NCBI RefSeq assembly: GCF_905171775.1
Contig: NC_053499.1
Coordinates: 80,134,315 to 80,198,314 of the forward strand
Direction: 5' to 3'
Length of the DNA: 64,000 nt
Source: Rana temporaria
Lineage: Eukaryota; Chordata; Amphibia; Anura; Ranidae
Positions 12,054-23,191 of the stretch are shown one piece after another; within the stretch, counting starts at the first letter, position 1; the number at the start of each line of letters is the position of its first letter. The notes below the pieces were generated by a model, which worked only from the letters and a program-made list of their open reading frames with translations, had not been told where the DNA came from and searched no databases. The position numbers and the translations under genes are program-made.

Positions 12054-12641
12054 ATTTTGGGACCACAACTGCCGGAACGTCCTAAGGTTTTGTTCAGAAG
12101 AAATCAAAATCTAAAGGACATGATAGCCCCTAGTGTGGTAGATCCCCCCCCCCCAAAGATTACCATGTTTGGGTCCCTCAAGGGCTTCTTCCCATGCAAA
12201 CGTTGCAAAGTATGTGCATCCTCAGAGACGGTTAAAACTTCAACATTCACTTCCACCGTTACTTCCCGACAGTATGACATAGCTGATTTGATCACTTGTG
12301 ATACTGTTGGGGTGATTTATCTCCTCATTTGCCCTTGTGGGCTACAATATATTGGGAGAACAATCAGGGCCTTGAAAATCAGGATTGGGGAACATGTTGG
12401 TAATATCCGCAAGGGATATGAGGAACATAGTGTTTCCTTGCATTTCAAACAACATCATGACCAAAATCCAGCCCAGCTTAAGGTTATTGGTATTGAGCGA
12501 TATAATTCACACTGGAGGGGTGATAACATGAAGCGTCAGATTTCTCGTCGCGAAACACGATGGATATTTGACATGATGTGTTACACCCCGTATGGGTTAA
12601 ACATAGAGTGGGACATCAACTGTTACATTGATAATAGTTGA
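12054..12641 (+). pseudogene. PLE GIY-YIG endonuclease fragment, fused to minisatellite ORF
   Basis: The endonuclease cuts chromosomal DNA for target-primed reverse transcription. The frame reads linker (ILGPQLPERPKVLFRRN), a cysteine motif FFPCKRCKVCASS, then LITCDTVGVIYLLICPCG, QYIGRTIRALKIRIGEHV (the YIG core with its arginine), VSLHFKQHH and ETRWIFDMMCYTPYGLN. The CxxC motif before the domain is a feature of the Neptune-type PLEs. There is no stop over about 195 codons. By chance the upstream minisatellite is in the same frame, giving one 341-codon open frame from 11616; the minisatellite part is not PLE protein. The reverse transcriptase is missing, so the copy is dead. Confidence 0.88.
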
Positions 12642-13570
12642 ATGGGAAAATGCCTATTCATTGATACAATATGCACCCACGTTTCAATGTGACATCAACC
12701 CATTAGACTGACTCATACCATACCATTCCCCATTCTTTTTACTCGCCTCCTCCCCCCCTTCCCCCCCTTTTTTTTCACCTTTTTATTTAGGTTTGGTAAA
12801 GGTGTATGTACATATTTTTTGAGGTGCCTGCCTGTACCTAGGGGTTTATTGATGTGCTGTATCTATAATCCTAATGCGTATGTCCCCTTTTTTTAATCTT
12901 ATATATACTTTTTTATTTTGAGTGTCATTTAAATTTCTGGATGGGAATTCCAGCAGAAATTACCTACTATGTGGGCTCCCACACTTTCTATGTGTCCATT
13001 CACTGGAAGATCAACAGATGATTTAATTATTTATATTATACATGTTCCTTTATATATATACAGAATTTATGCATTTTATAAATGTAATTCCTTTTGGAAT
13101 TTTTTCAGAGAAGGAATTTTATTAACAAGTAGGAGAATTTATGTATATGCCTATTTAGTCCCCATTCGGGAGGTACCTCTTTGCAGGTTTTTATAGCTAA
13201 TTAATGAGTAAATACAACCCGCCCCCTCCTATTTATTTCCTTTTCTCCTATGTATACATAAGGGGAAAAATATATGGCTATATATAAAGTTGTTTTTCTA
13301 GATATATGTAGAGAAAATTAAAATGATTTTTCATAGAAAAAAAAATATATTTTTTGTATTTATATATTTTTTAATTTTGTAATATAGCCAGTCACAAAAG
13401 AGAGGGTTTGTTCGCTGCCTTTGTGTGTAAGATCACTGGGTTGCAGCTTTCTCCTCCCTTGTTCCCTGTTTGTTTAGTCTTTAGGAGTCACCTGGGAAAG
13501 TGGGTTAATTTTTCCCACACTTCCGGTGTCACTCCTATAAGAGAAACGGCCTGTGTAGTGTCTGTTACTG

Positions 13571-13623
13571 TTTCCTTTCCCTGTCGATACCTCCTTAGGT
13601 GAAACGCAGCGTCGGTTGGAAGC
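13571..13623 (+). ncRNA. Hammerhead-ribozyme-like motif in PLE 1
   Basis: Hammerhead ribozymes self-cleave RNA and are known to occur in PLEs. Here CTGTCGA (13581-13587, canonical CTGANGA) is followed by a four-base-pair stem ACCT-CCTT-AGGT, then GAAAC, a short GCAGC loop and GTC. The flanks pair as stem I: CC with GG next to the core, then an internal loop and TTCC with GGAA. The layout matches a type I hammerhead, but the core has A6 changed and one extra base before stem II, so activity is doubtful. Confidence 0.45.
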
Positions 13624-14619
13624 TTCATTATCAGACACAGCCACCTTTTAAGTATATTCGTTTTTATCGTATACTGCAAAGAGATACATCCTATTTGGAT
13701 ATTGGACATTTCTCTCTCGTTTTTTCATTATTGAATTCATGAAAAAAGTGGTTGTTAAACCTAGATGTCTATTGCAACTTTTTTACAAATAAAGAGGTTC
13801 ATATGAACATTTTTAAATTGGTTGCGCTATGAAGTCCTCTTTTCTCCTCTAATTCCATTTCCTGATCACCATACCTCCGGGAGAGCTGCAAACAAGCCGA
13901 GCGGAACAAAGTGTGAGTGACCCTGGGAACCTGGGAAGACGGATTTCCTGTTTCCTGCACCCCTTCGGTACAAAGAAATCCTTACCTTATGCCTATATGA
14001 TCTCTTGTCATAGAGATCCATCTTTTCTGGTAAGGGGCCATACAGCCCGGATTTTTACATCTCTTTTTCTGCATATTGAATCTGTACTATGTGTGGAGGA
14101 TTCAACCGCTTCTCTGAGTGGTGACTCAGCGCTCTTATTCACTACAAGTGAACTACATGTTTCTTTACACATCTTGATAGCTTGTTACAGCAGACTTATT
14201 GATTCATTCACGATTTATTTGTTTCTCATGATTGCCACTTTGCACAGTGAAGTAATACTACTGTTGGAGACACTGGCCATCCTTTGAACAGTGATCGAGT
14301 GTTTTCCTTTACATTCAGTGGACTTCATTTATTTGTTTTCCTTTTACCCAATTTGGTGTGTTAGATACACTGATTCACTATTTATTTATTATTGTTACAT
14401 TTGTTACATTATTTTGAGTGTTGCATTTTCTCCATTATTCTCATTGGGGGTTGCGCTATATATTTGTCTTTATTATTTTTATTTAAAGAAGCTAAGGGTA
14501 AAAGTAATGAACTGAGGGGCGTGGTTTGGCTGGGTCCGAAGATGGCTGGTTAAGCAGAGAGCTCCTGCAAGCCGAGGACTACAATTTGCTTTTGTGGGGA
14601 ACCATCGCACCTTTTTACC

Positions 14620-15729
14620 ATGGGCAAGTCGAATAGGAGTTCCTCGGCATCTCGGGCACCAAAAGAGACCAGGAGTCGGAATATCTCGGAGCTGTTCTGT
14701 ACCCTCCGCTCCGACAACCACAAGGCCTTGCAGGCCTCAGGGCCCTGCATACCGAGTATCGCGTCAGAATCACAATCGGAGGAGAGAGACACACTGGGCA
14801 GGCACGTGAGTCCTTCGGTGAGCTTCTCTGATCTACAGAGAGTGGCCGCAGACATCATAAACACCCTGTTGGCTGCTATCCTGGATCTCAAGACGGACAT
14901 TCAGGCACTGGCCACTGTCTCGGATGTGGAGCAAACCACGCAGCTCCATACTGCAGCTATAAGGCAAGTGCAACGCACCTATGACTCACAATTGTCCTAT
15001 CTCTTTAACTTATACCGTCATGTCGAGGACCTCGACAATCGAGGTCGCAGGCATAATGTTAGAGTCAGAGGAGTTCATGAGGACATAGAAGCTGGGGTTC
15101 TGCCGCAAAAGATCTGCACTATTTTTAATGATCTGCTAGACTGCCCAGCAGACTCCTCCATTGAGATGGAGAGGCTACACCAGGCTCTCAGACCTCCACC
15201 CTGAGACAGTGAACCCCAGAGGGATATAATATGTTGTATAGTGAACTTTCCTCTTAAAGAAGAAATACTGAGAAAGGCTAGGCAGAGGGGCCATGTACTG
15301 CACAATGGTTCTGAGATAAAACTTTTTCAGGACCTTTCCCAAATTACTTTACAGAGCAGACAGGCCCTGCGACCCCTGCTGGATCTCCTGAGAGCCTGCA
15401 ACATTCAATATTGCTGGAAGTTCCCGTTTTGCCTTTCTGCATCTGCTAGAGGTCGCACTGCTCTCTTACGGTCACCAGACGACCTGCATGCCTTTTGCAA
15501 GCAACTCGATCTAACCGTAATGGATCTTCCAGAATGGTGTTCCTTACATTTCCCAACAGAGCCATGGCGCCCGGTGTCACACCATCCCTCGCCAAAAGCA
15601 CAAAGGCAGCGTTTCAGGCAACGGAGATCAGACCCCTCCTCACCTGGAGCTCATGTATCCAGCCAAGATCTAAACCAACACAACCCTGGTCCTCCTGCAA
15701 CTCCTCGCAGGGATCACCTTGAAGCCTGA
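14620..15729 (+). pseudogene. L1-like ORF1 protein with one in-frame stop
   Basis: The 369-codon frame starts MGKSNRSSSASR at 14620 and ends TGA at 15727-15729. One TGA at 15202-15204, in a context suggesting a CGA arginine hit by CpG decay, is the only interruption. Order: basic N-terminus; coiled-coil-like stretch with heptads (about residues 75-140, LKTDIQALATVSDVEQTTQ, IRQVQRTYDSQL); RRM-like region opening with NRGRRHNVRVRGVHEDIE; C-terminal domain with KARQRGHVLHNGSEIKLF and RTALLRSPDDLHAF. This is the typical L1 ORF1p plan. It would trimerise and coat LINE RNA. Confidence 0.85.
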
Positions 15730-16920
15730 GGTCTTTTCAGACTCGATGTGCCTGCCTACTTGTAAATGCATACAAGCCAATCTTGTGTTGTTTTCATCCT
15801 GGTTGTACTATGTTTGTCTAGACTCAGTTATATTTGTTCTTGCCATGGGCATCAGTCAGCCTTCTCCATAATTCTGGCCCTGGGTGACTAATCTTGACTA
15901 CCATCAGGACAATCAGAGCCGAGCGTGTGTCTACGGAACTCTAGTCCTGCCATGAAGCTTGATATATACACGCATACTCTCATTACCATACAATGGGAAC
16001 TGTACACCACCCCAGGAACCTAGTGTGCTCCTTGAGCATCACTGACTGCCATGCTACCATCACACATATTGGACCTGTAAACGGATATCAGATGGTTCCA
16101 GTTGATGACTTCACCGCGTCACCACTTGAAGTTACCCCCCCCCTTTTTTTTTGCTTGCCCTCTCAGGTGCACTGTATGTCTTTATAGTCATGTCCCACGG
16201 TTCGCCAATGCCAGTATATTTATTGCTTTAGTCCGCTTAGGGCTGCAAAGGCCCCCCCCCTCTTTTTTTGGAGCCGGGGGTAGACCTTGCTTTGATGACA
16301 AGAGGTATTCTCTCATGGGGAAACCCACTATCTGATACATTATGACTCCAGTAATGACTAATCTGTCTTTACCTTAGGTTACTAAAAGTTGGCATTGGTG
16401 ATTGGTGGGATTTCCTTACATTACAAGTTTTACATAGTAAAGAATTTTTAGATATGGGCATCCTAAGAATGTGTGATAGAAAGGGGGGGGGGGCATCTGG
16501 GGATGTAGCTTGTAGCTTTGTGTCACCCATGAATTCTTAAATTCTTACACATAAACATAATTTCTCCCCTCTGTGGAGCCTCGCCTGAACTACAAGTGGG
16601 TCTTCCAGAGTGGAGGAGTCCGACAATGCTCTATTTTTACATCAATCACTCTGCACTGCCTCCAATTGTACCTTTTCCAGGTCTTGATGGCATTTTCCTC
16701 TGGTCTAAACAACAGGCTATTAATAGGCCACTAGGATTGAATTTGTTAAATGAAGTTATGTATTACACAAGGTTGCTGTTTAGAATTGTGTGACACTTGC
16801 AGGTTGGCAGTAGCAGTAACAGTGCTTCTCCCTTTTTAATACTTTAATACTAGTTGTTTGCTCCATAGCAGTTCAGCAGGTTTAGTTTTCTCTCCTCTCT
16901 TTCTTGGTGTTCCTTATTAA
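15730..16920 (+). other. LINE 2 spacer, no coding sequence recognised
   Basis: The stretch contains pyrimidine-rich runs (C plus T homopolymers near 16134-16150 and 16252-16270, and a G run near 16484). No endonuclease motif (such as QETHF) is seen, so ORF2 does not begin before the hAT insertion. Confidence 0.5.
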
Positions 16921-17218
16921 ACTACTAGGGATGAGCTTCGTGTTCGAGTCGAACCCATGTTCGAGCCGAACATCGTATGTTCGACCGTTCGTCGAAATCC
17001 GAACATTATGGGCCGTTCGCGCCAAATTCGAGTGGCGCGTCACGGCCCATAACTCACTGCGGCATCGCAGTGCATTGCTGGCTGATGAATGGCCAAGCAT
17101 GCACTATGACCCACATGCTTGGCCAATCACAGCGCGCAAAAACGGAGAGTCATGATTGGACAAAGCCAGGGTGGCTTTGGCCAATTATGGCTCAGGGGGT
17201 TTAGTACACGCCCCACAG

Positions 17219-17225
17219 TATAGAA
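17219..17225 (+). promoter_or_regulatory. TATA-like box of hAT element
   Basis: TATAGAAG lies in CCACAGTATAGAAGGCCGCC, followed about 30 bases later by GTGTAGTGTG, a plausible start region, and then the leader of the transposase gene. The call rests only on motif and position. Confidence 0.4.
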
Positions 17226-17463
17226 GGCCGCCTGCAGGTCGGCCTTGTGTAGTGTGTTGCGGCAGTGGTTAGAGAGAGATTGAGAGAGAGAGAGTGTCAT
17301 TTTTTCTAGGTAGATAGAGCAGGCAGGCTAGTCAGTTAAAGTTACAGTGTGTAGAGGATATATATGCATCCCAGGTGTTGTACATATATTTATACACTGT
17401 ATAGTTTAGCTAGATCAGCTATTCCTAATTTACTGTCAGGCAGGTGATTGTGCTAGCTGCAGT

Positions 17464-19222
17464 ATTCTCACGTGGTGTATTGCCTGTGTCCTCTGCAGTG
17501 TGCACCATAAAGCTACGTGGTGTGTACTGTCCGTGTCCTCTGTAGTTTGCACCCAAAGCTACTTGGTGTGCACTGCCCGTGTCCTCTGCAGTTTGCACCT
17601 AAAGCTACGTAGTGTGTACTGCCCGTGTCCTCTGCAGTGTGCACCATAAAGCTACGTGGTGTGTACTGCCTTTGTCCTCTACAGTTTGCACCTGAAGCTA
17701 CTTGGTGTGTGCTGCCCGTGTCCTCTGCAGTTTTCACTTAAAGCTATGTAGTGTGTGTACTGCCTTTGTCCTCTGCAGTTTGCACCTAAAGCTACTTGAT
17801 GTGTACTGCCCGTGTCCTCTGTAGTTTGCACCTAAAGCTACTTGGTGTGTACTGCCCGTGTCCTCTGTAGTTTTCACCTAAAGCTACGTAGTGTGTGTAC
17901 TGCCTTTGTCCTCTGCAGTTTTCACCTAAAGCTACTTGGTGTGTACTGCCTGTGTCCTCTGAAGTTTGCACCTAAAGCTACGTAGTGTGTACTGACCGTG
18001 TCCTCTGCAGTGTGCACCATAAAGCTATGTGGTGTGTACTGCCTTTGTCCTCTGCAGTTTGCATCTAAAGCTACTTGGTGTGTACTGCCTGTGTCCTCTG
18101 CAGTTTGCACCTAAAGCTACTTAGTGTGTGTACTGCCTGTGTCCCCTGCAGTTTGCATCTAAAGCTACTTGGTGTGTACTGCCCGAGTGCTCTATAGTTT
18201 GCACATAAATCTACTTGGTGTGTACTGCCTGTGTCCTCTGCAGTTTGCACCTAAAGCTACGTAGTGTGTGTACTGCGTTTGTCCTCTTCAGTTTGCACCT
18301 AAAGCTACGTGGTGTGTACTGCCTTTGTCCTCTGCAGTTTGCACCTAAAGCTACTTGGTGTGTACTGCCCGTGTCCTCTGCATTTTGCACCTAAAGCTAC
18401 TTGGTGTGTACTGCCTTTGTCCTCTGCAGTTTTCACCTAAAGCTACTTGATGTGTACTGCCCGTGTCCTCTGTAGTTTGCACCTAAAGCTACTTGGTGTG
18501 TACTGCCCGTGTCCTCTGTAGTTTTCACCTAAAGCTACGTAGTGTGTGTACTGCCTTTGTCCTCTGCAGTTTGCACCTAAAGCTACTTGGTGTGTACTGC
18601 CCGTGTCCTCTGCAGTTTTCACCTAAAGCTACTTGGTGTGTACTGCCTGTGTCCTCTGAAGTTTGCACCTAAAGCTACGTAGTGTGTACTGACCGTGTCC
18701 TCTGCAGTGTGCACCATAAAGCTATGTGGTGTGTACTGCCTTTGTCCTCTGCAGTTTGCATCTAAAGCTACTTGGTGTGTACTGCCCGTGTCCTCTGCAG
18801 TTTGCACCTAAAGCTACTTAGTGTGTGTACTGCCTGTGTCCCCTGCAGTTTGCATCTAAATCTACTTGGTGTGTACTGCCCGAGTGCTCTGTAGTTTGCA
18901 CATAAAGCTACTTGGTGTGTACTGCCTGTGTCCTCTGCAGTTTGCACCTAAAGCTATGTAGTGTGTGTACTGCGTTTGTCCTCTTCAGTTTGCACCTAAA
19001 GCTACGTGGTGTGTACTGCCCGTGTCCTTTGTAGTTTTCACCTAAAGCTACTTGGTGTGTACTGCCCGTGTCCTTTGTAGTTTGCACCATAAAGCTACGT
19101 GGTGTGTACTGCCTTTGTCCTCTACAGTTTGCACCTAAAGCTACTTGGTGTGTACTGCCCGTGTCCTCTGCAGTTTGCACCTAAAGCTATGAGGTGTGTG
19201 TACTGCCTTTGTCCTCTGCAGA
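17464..19222. repeat. 46-48-bp minisatellite in hAT leader, about 37 units
   Basis: Each unit contains GTGTACTGCCCGTGTCCTCT, then GCAGTTTGCACCTAAAGCTA and CTTGGT or CGTAGT variants. The pyrimidine-rich CCTCTGCAG in each unit resembles a splice acceptor, and the last unit ends TCCTCTGCAG just 9 bases before the transposase ATG at 19231. A higher-order duplication is visible: about 190 bases at 17922-18110 recur with no predicted amino-acid change at 18619-18807, a 697-bp offset. This is not a CRISPR array; units abut with no unique spacers. Confidence 0.93.
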
Positions 19223-20931
19223 CCATTAGTATGTCTGGAAGGACAACAAGGAGAGGCAGAGAGTCACAAGAGCAAGCAGGCTCTGCGTCTAGAGGCAACA
19301 GTGCTGGTCATGGACACGGTGCATCCTCATCAGCACGTGGCCGTTGGACATGCTCGTCCTTGTTTTCGGCAGCCAGCCGTGTTGAGCCGCAACATGCCGA
19401 AGACTTGGTAGAGTGGATGACCAAGCCGTCCTCATCCTCCTCATCCTCTCTCACCCAGGCTCAGGGTACTTTGTCTGGCAAAGCAGCTGCCAAGGCGTCC
19501 TCTTCTCTCTGCTCAATGGCATCAGTCACTCCTTCCCTAGCCCCACCATGTCCTCCTGAGGAGTCCCCCGAACTGTTTGACCACAGTGTTGGGTACATGC
19601 TGCATGAGGATGCGCAGCGGTTTGAAGGCTTCGATAATGGTACACAGTTAGAGGAAGGCAGTAACATGAACCCAGAAAGAGGGGGTGCCCAAGAATGACA
19701 GCAACCTGGCAGTCATGTTCCCCCAGCTGCAGCATACTGCCAGGTTTTCTACAGTGATGAGGAGGAAGGGGATGATGAGGTCACTGACTCTATGTGAGTG
19801 CCTGATAGGAGAGAGGAGGCAGAGGCACATCTCCAACGAGGCAGGATGCCCTCCAGGGGACAGCTTAAGGGCAGCACACTGACTGCATCACAACGCAGAG
19901 GTACGCATATGCAGGGCGCTGCTGTGTCTCAGCGTTATTCAAAAAGTTCTTTGGTGTGGGTCTTTTTTGAGATGAGTGCATCAGATCGCACCGCTGCTAT
20001 TTGCAACAAATGTCTCAGGCATATCTCGCATGGCCAAAACATCACCCGCTTGGGCACCACATGCTTGACCAGACATATGTCGACCTGCCATGCAGTTCGT
20101 TGGCAAGCGTACCTCAAAGACCCACACCAAAGAACAAAGTGGACCTCCCCTTGCCCCTCATCAGCTGGGATCTCTAACCCCACTATACCCTCAGTCCTCT
20201 CTGAAGCCTGCACTGATAGGACTGAAGGTGTAGAATTAGGTGTGTCACAGCCTAATACATGCGGGGAATCTACTATCGGTACACCAATGGCAGATTGTAC
20301 CAGGCAAATTTCCCTGCCCCAGCTGCTGCAGCGCCAAAATAAGTTCTCTCCCAGCCATCCACATGCCCAGCGGTTGAATGCTATCTTAGCAAAATTTCTA
20401 GCACTTCAACTGCTGCCTTTTCTGTTGGTAGATTCTGCCTCCTTCCACGAGTTTGTGGAATGTGCGGTACCTCAGTGGCAAGTTCCCAAATGCCACTTTT
20501 TCTCACGGAAGGCGATTCCGGCTCTCTACCGCCATGTGGAAGGCAATGTCCATGCCTCGCTTGATAGGGCGGTCAGTGATATGGTGCATATTACCGCTAG
20601 ACATGTGCACAGAAAAAAAATAGTTTTTTTTTGTTCCGTTTCGTATCGTTCCGTAGGTTCCTTCCCGTTCGTTTTTCGTAAGACGCCCGTTTTCCTGTTC
20701 GTTCCCGTTCGTTTTTCATACGACACGATTTTTTCGTATTCCGATCGTTTCGTATTTTGGTTACCGTTTTATGTTCATACATGCGAGATGGTTCGTTATT
20801 CTGTTTAATTCATGTTTGTTACTTGTTAGACAATAATTTTCGTGAATTTTCGTAATTTTGTACTTTCGTAAATATATCGCGGGATTCGCGGCACTTTCAA
20901 CACGCGGCTCATCCATATTAACTATTGTTAA

Positions 20932-21066
20932 GCCCCATACACTTGGTCAGACTTTTTTAACAACAAACATAAAAACGATCGTTTTACCGAACGTTCGTTC
21001 GTTTTTAAACTCCATCAGAAAACCATTTTTGGGTTCCCGGTTCAAAAGTCTGGCCAACTGATCTCT
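20932..21066. mobile_element. Tc1/mariner MITE remnant
   Basis: AGCCCCATACACTTGGTCAG at the left and AAGTCTGGCCAACTGATC at the right are the inverted ends of the same type of TA MITE seen elsewhere in the window. The extreme right end is missing. It is nested within the TTCGT-rich element. Confidence 0.6.
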
Positions 21067-21188
21067 CCCTTCAGATGAAAATCCACAGAAAAGTTTAGTT
21101 GGCTTTACTGTACTACTGTACTCAGCACAAAAGAGAAGCTGCTTCACTAACTAACTAAACTTACTGTCCATTCAAAAAAACGAAAATT

Positions 21189-21290
21189 ACATCTTATAAC
21201 AAAAGATTTGCATTCTGTATTTTGAAACCAAATTACGAACAGAAAAAAGGAATTCAGAATACAGAATACAAATCTTTTGTTATAAGATGT
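21189..21290. repeat. Inverted repeat with 33-base arms
   Basis: ACATCTTATAACAAAAGATT at the left has its complement ending at 21290 (AATCTTTTGTTATAAGATGT). Further direct copies of the CTTTTGTTA...GATGTCATATGAACATAC unit follow to about 21440. Confidence 0.85.
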
Positions 21291-22885
21291 CATATGAACA
21301 TACAAACAGAAATAGGATTCAAACAAAATACAGAATGAAAATCTTTTGTTAGATGTCATATGAACATACGACTGAAAATCAAAATACGAACAGAACAAGG
21401 ATTCAAACAAAATACAGAATGCAAGTCTTTTGTTATAGATGTCAAATTCGTTCTTTTGCCTTTTTAATTTTGTCGCATTTTCGTCGGATCGTTCGTTCGT
21501 ATTTGCGGTTGTTCGTTATGCGACTCATTCGTAATCCCGTCGTTTTCGTATTTTGGTGCTTACATTTTTTCGTATGTACACATTGTTCCGCCACCATGCC
21601 CCCAAAATGCTGCTACTGGTTGTGACACACCTCTCTCCTCCACCCCCTCCTCTTCTTCTTCCTCTGTGGCCTCTTCCTGTGCTGATGTGTCATCGGAACC
21701 AGTGGTGCTCTGTAGGCGTTCAAGGGGCTATGCAGGTACACAGGCAAAGAGATGCCATGCGATGCTTGAGCTGGTGTGCTTGGGGGACAGGAGCCGCACT
21801 GGCCAGAGGTTCTGTCAGCTCTGCAGGGGCAGGCTCAGAGGTGGTTGACACCATGCCAGCTTAAGCCAGGAATGGTGGTTTGCGACAATGGCACCAACCT
21901 CCTCTCCGCCCTGCGACAGGGACAACTGACCCATGTGCCCTGTTTTGCTCATGTCCTTAATTTGGTGGTGAAGCGGTTCTTGGGCAGGTACCCGGGCTTA
22001 CAGGATGTCCTGAAGCAGGCCAGGAAAGTCTGTGTGCATTTCCGACGGTCATATAATGCCAGTGCTCGGCTGGCAGACCTCCAAAGGAAATACAACCTGC
22101 CCAAGAATCGCCTAATCTGTGACATGTCCACCAGGTGGAACTCTACGTTGACCATGCTGCAGCGGCTTCACACGCAGTAGAGGGCCATCAATGAGTATCT
22201 GTGCCAATATGGCAGCAGAAATGGGTCAGGGGAGCTCGGTTTTTTCCCCCACGCCAGTGGGCCATGATCAGGGATGCATGCACTGTCCTGTCACCATTTG
22301 AGGAGGCCACGAGAATGGTGAGCTGTGACAGTGCATGCATCAGTGAGACTGTCCCTCTTATTCACATGTTGGAGCACACGCTGCGTGGACTAATGAACAG
22401 GGCCCTTGAGAAAGAACAGAGGGAGGAAAAGGAGGACTTCCTTACCTCTCAAGGCCCCCTTTATCCAGACAGTGTTCCTGCTTGCCTGCCTATCACACAG
22501 GAAGAAGACGAGGAGGAGGAGGAGGATTGTGTCAGCATGGAGGTGGAGCCTAGCACTCAGCATCAGCAGCAGTCTTCAAGGGATCAATTACAGTCCCAAG
22601 GAACCCATGGACTTGTACGTGGCTGGGATGAGGTGGCTGCGGATCCTGTCGTCCTCAGTGACCCAGAGGACTCCGCACCGAATGCCTCAGCAAACCTACG
22701 TTGTATGGCCTCCCTGATCCTGCAAAGCCTGCGGAAGGATCCTCGTATTCATGATATCAAGGAGAGGGATCATTACTGGCTGGCAACTCTCCTTGATCCA
22801 CGTTACAAGAATAAGGTTGCGGACCTTATCTTGCCGGCGCAGAGGGAGCATAAGATGAAACATCTTCGGGCGGCCTTGCAGAAAG

Positions 22886-23191
22886 AATAAATAGTGAGAA
22901 TGAATAAAATGGGGTTCTGCGCAACATCTCACACAATCATGGTAAGTGAACAACTGTGCAAATAAATGATTTACGAGAGAGCTCACAAGCTCAATAATAA
23001 TGAGTGAATAGAAAAATAAACAAATAAATCAATAAATGAGAGCTAACAAGCTAACAAACAAATATATTGAAAAAACTAAAATATATAAAAATATATAAAT
23101 ATATATCTCTCACAAAGTCCCAAGGAATGTGAATGAATATGTGATAATGTCATAAAAAATAATAAGTGACAATATCAGGCCTTGCAGAAAG
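22886..23191 (-). mobile_element. 292-bp retroposon with 14-bp target duplication
   Basis: The target GGCCTTGCAGAAAG occurs at 22872-22885 and again at 23178-23191, inside the hAT transposase gene. Read on the minus strand, the insert ends ...GATGTTGCGCAGAACCCCATTTTATTC..., similar in layout to the 3' tails of the PLEs in this window. It has no coding sequence. I interpret it as a short PLE-derived or PLE-mobilised copy; the duplication is directly visible, the PLE link is inference. Confidence 0.75.

Larger units (their letters stand above)
12053..14505 (+). mobile_element. Penelope-like element 1, 5'-truncated
   Basis: The element begins abruptly inside the region between reverse transcriptase and endonuclease and runs through a GIY-YIG endonuclease, stop at 12639-12641, and a long 3' untranslated region. 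That region contains a hammerhead-like motif (13571-13623) and ends in a tail with GTTGCGCTATATATTTG followed by T-rich sequence. 5' truncation is usual for PLE copies. The next base pairs start the 5' end of an L1-like LINE. No target duplication was identified. Confidence 0.85.
14513..16920 (+). mobile_element. Tx1/L1-like LINE 2, 5' part
   Basis: The 5' end GAGGGGCGTGGTTTGGC with GAAGATGGC resembles the start of full-length Tx1/L1-like elements, followed by a 100-bp leader, ORF1 and about 1.2 kb of spacer. It is cut at 16920 by the hAT element; no ORF2 continuation was found after 24340, so the 3' half was lost or lies elsewhere. Confidence 0.75.
20598..21583. mobile_element. TTCGT-rich hAT-like element inserted in hAT transposase
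   Basis: The left end TAGACATGTGCACAG follows ATTACCGC and interrupts the transposase after DMVHIT. Both flanking zones are saturated with TTCGT/ACGAA motifs, as in hAT subterminal regions. The right end (CGTATGTACACA, about 21583) is only a partial inverted match, so either it is truncated or the true terminus lies some bases away. The host sequence after it resumes with a short gap relative to what a continuous transposase would need. Confidence 0.6.

Noticed and set aside
17464..19222. Regular tandem array that could suggest a CRISPR
   Set aside because: Units abut without unique spacers, context is a eukaryotic hAT transposon; it is a minisatellite.
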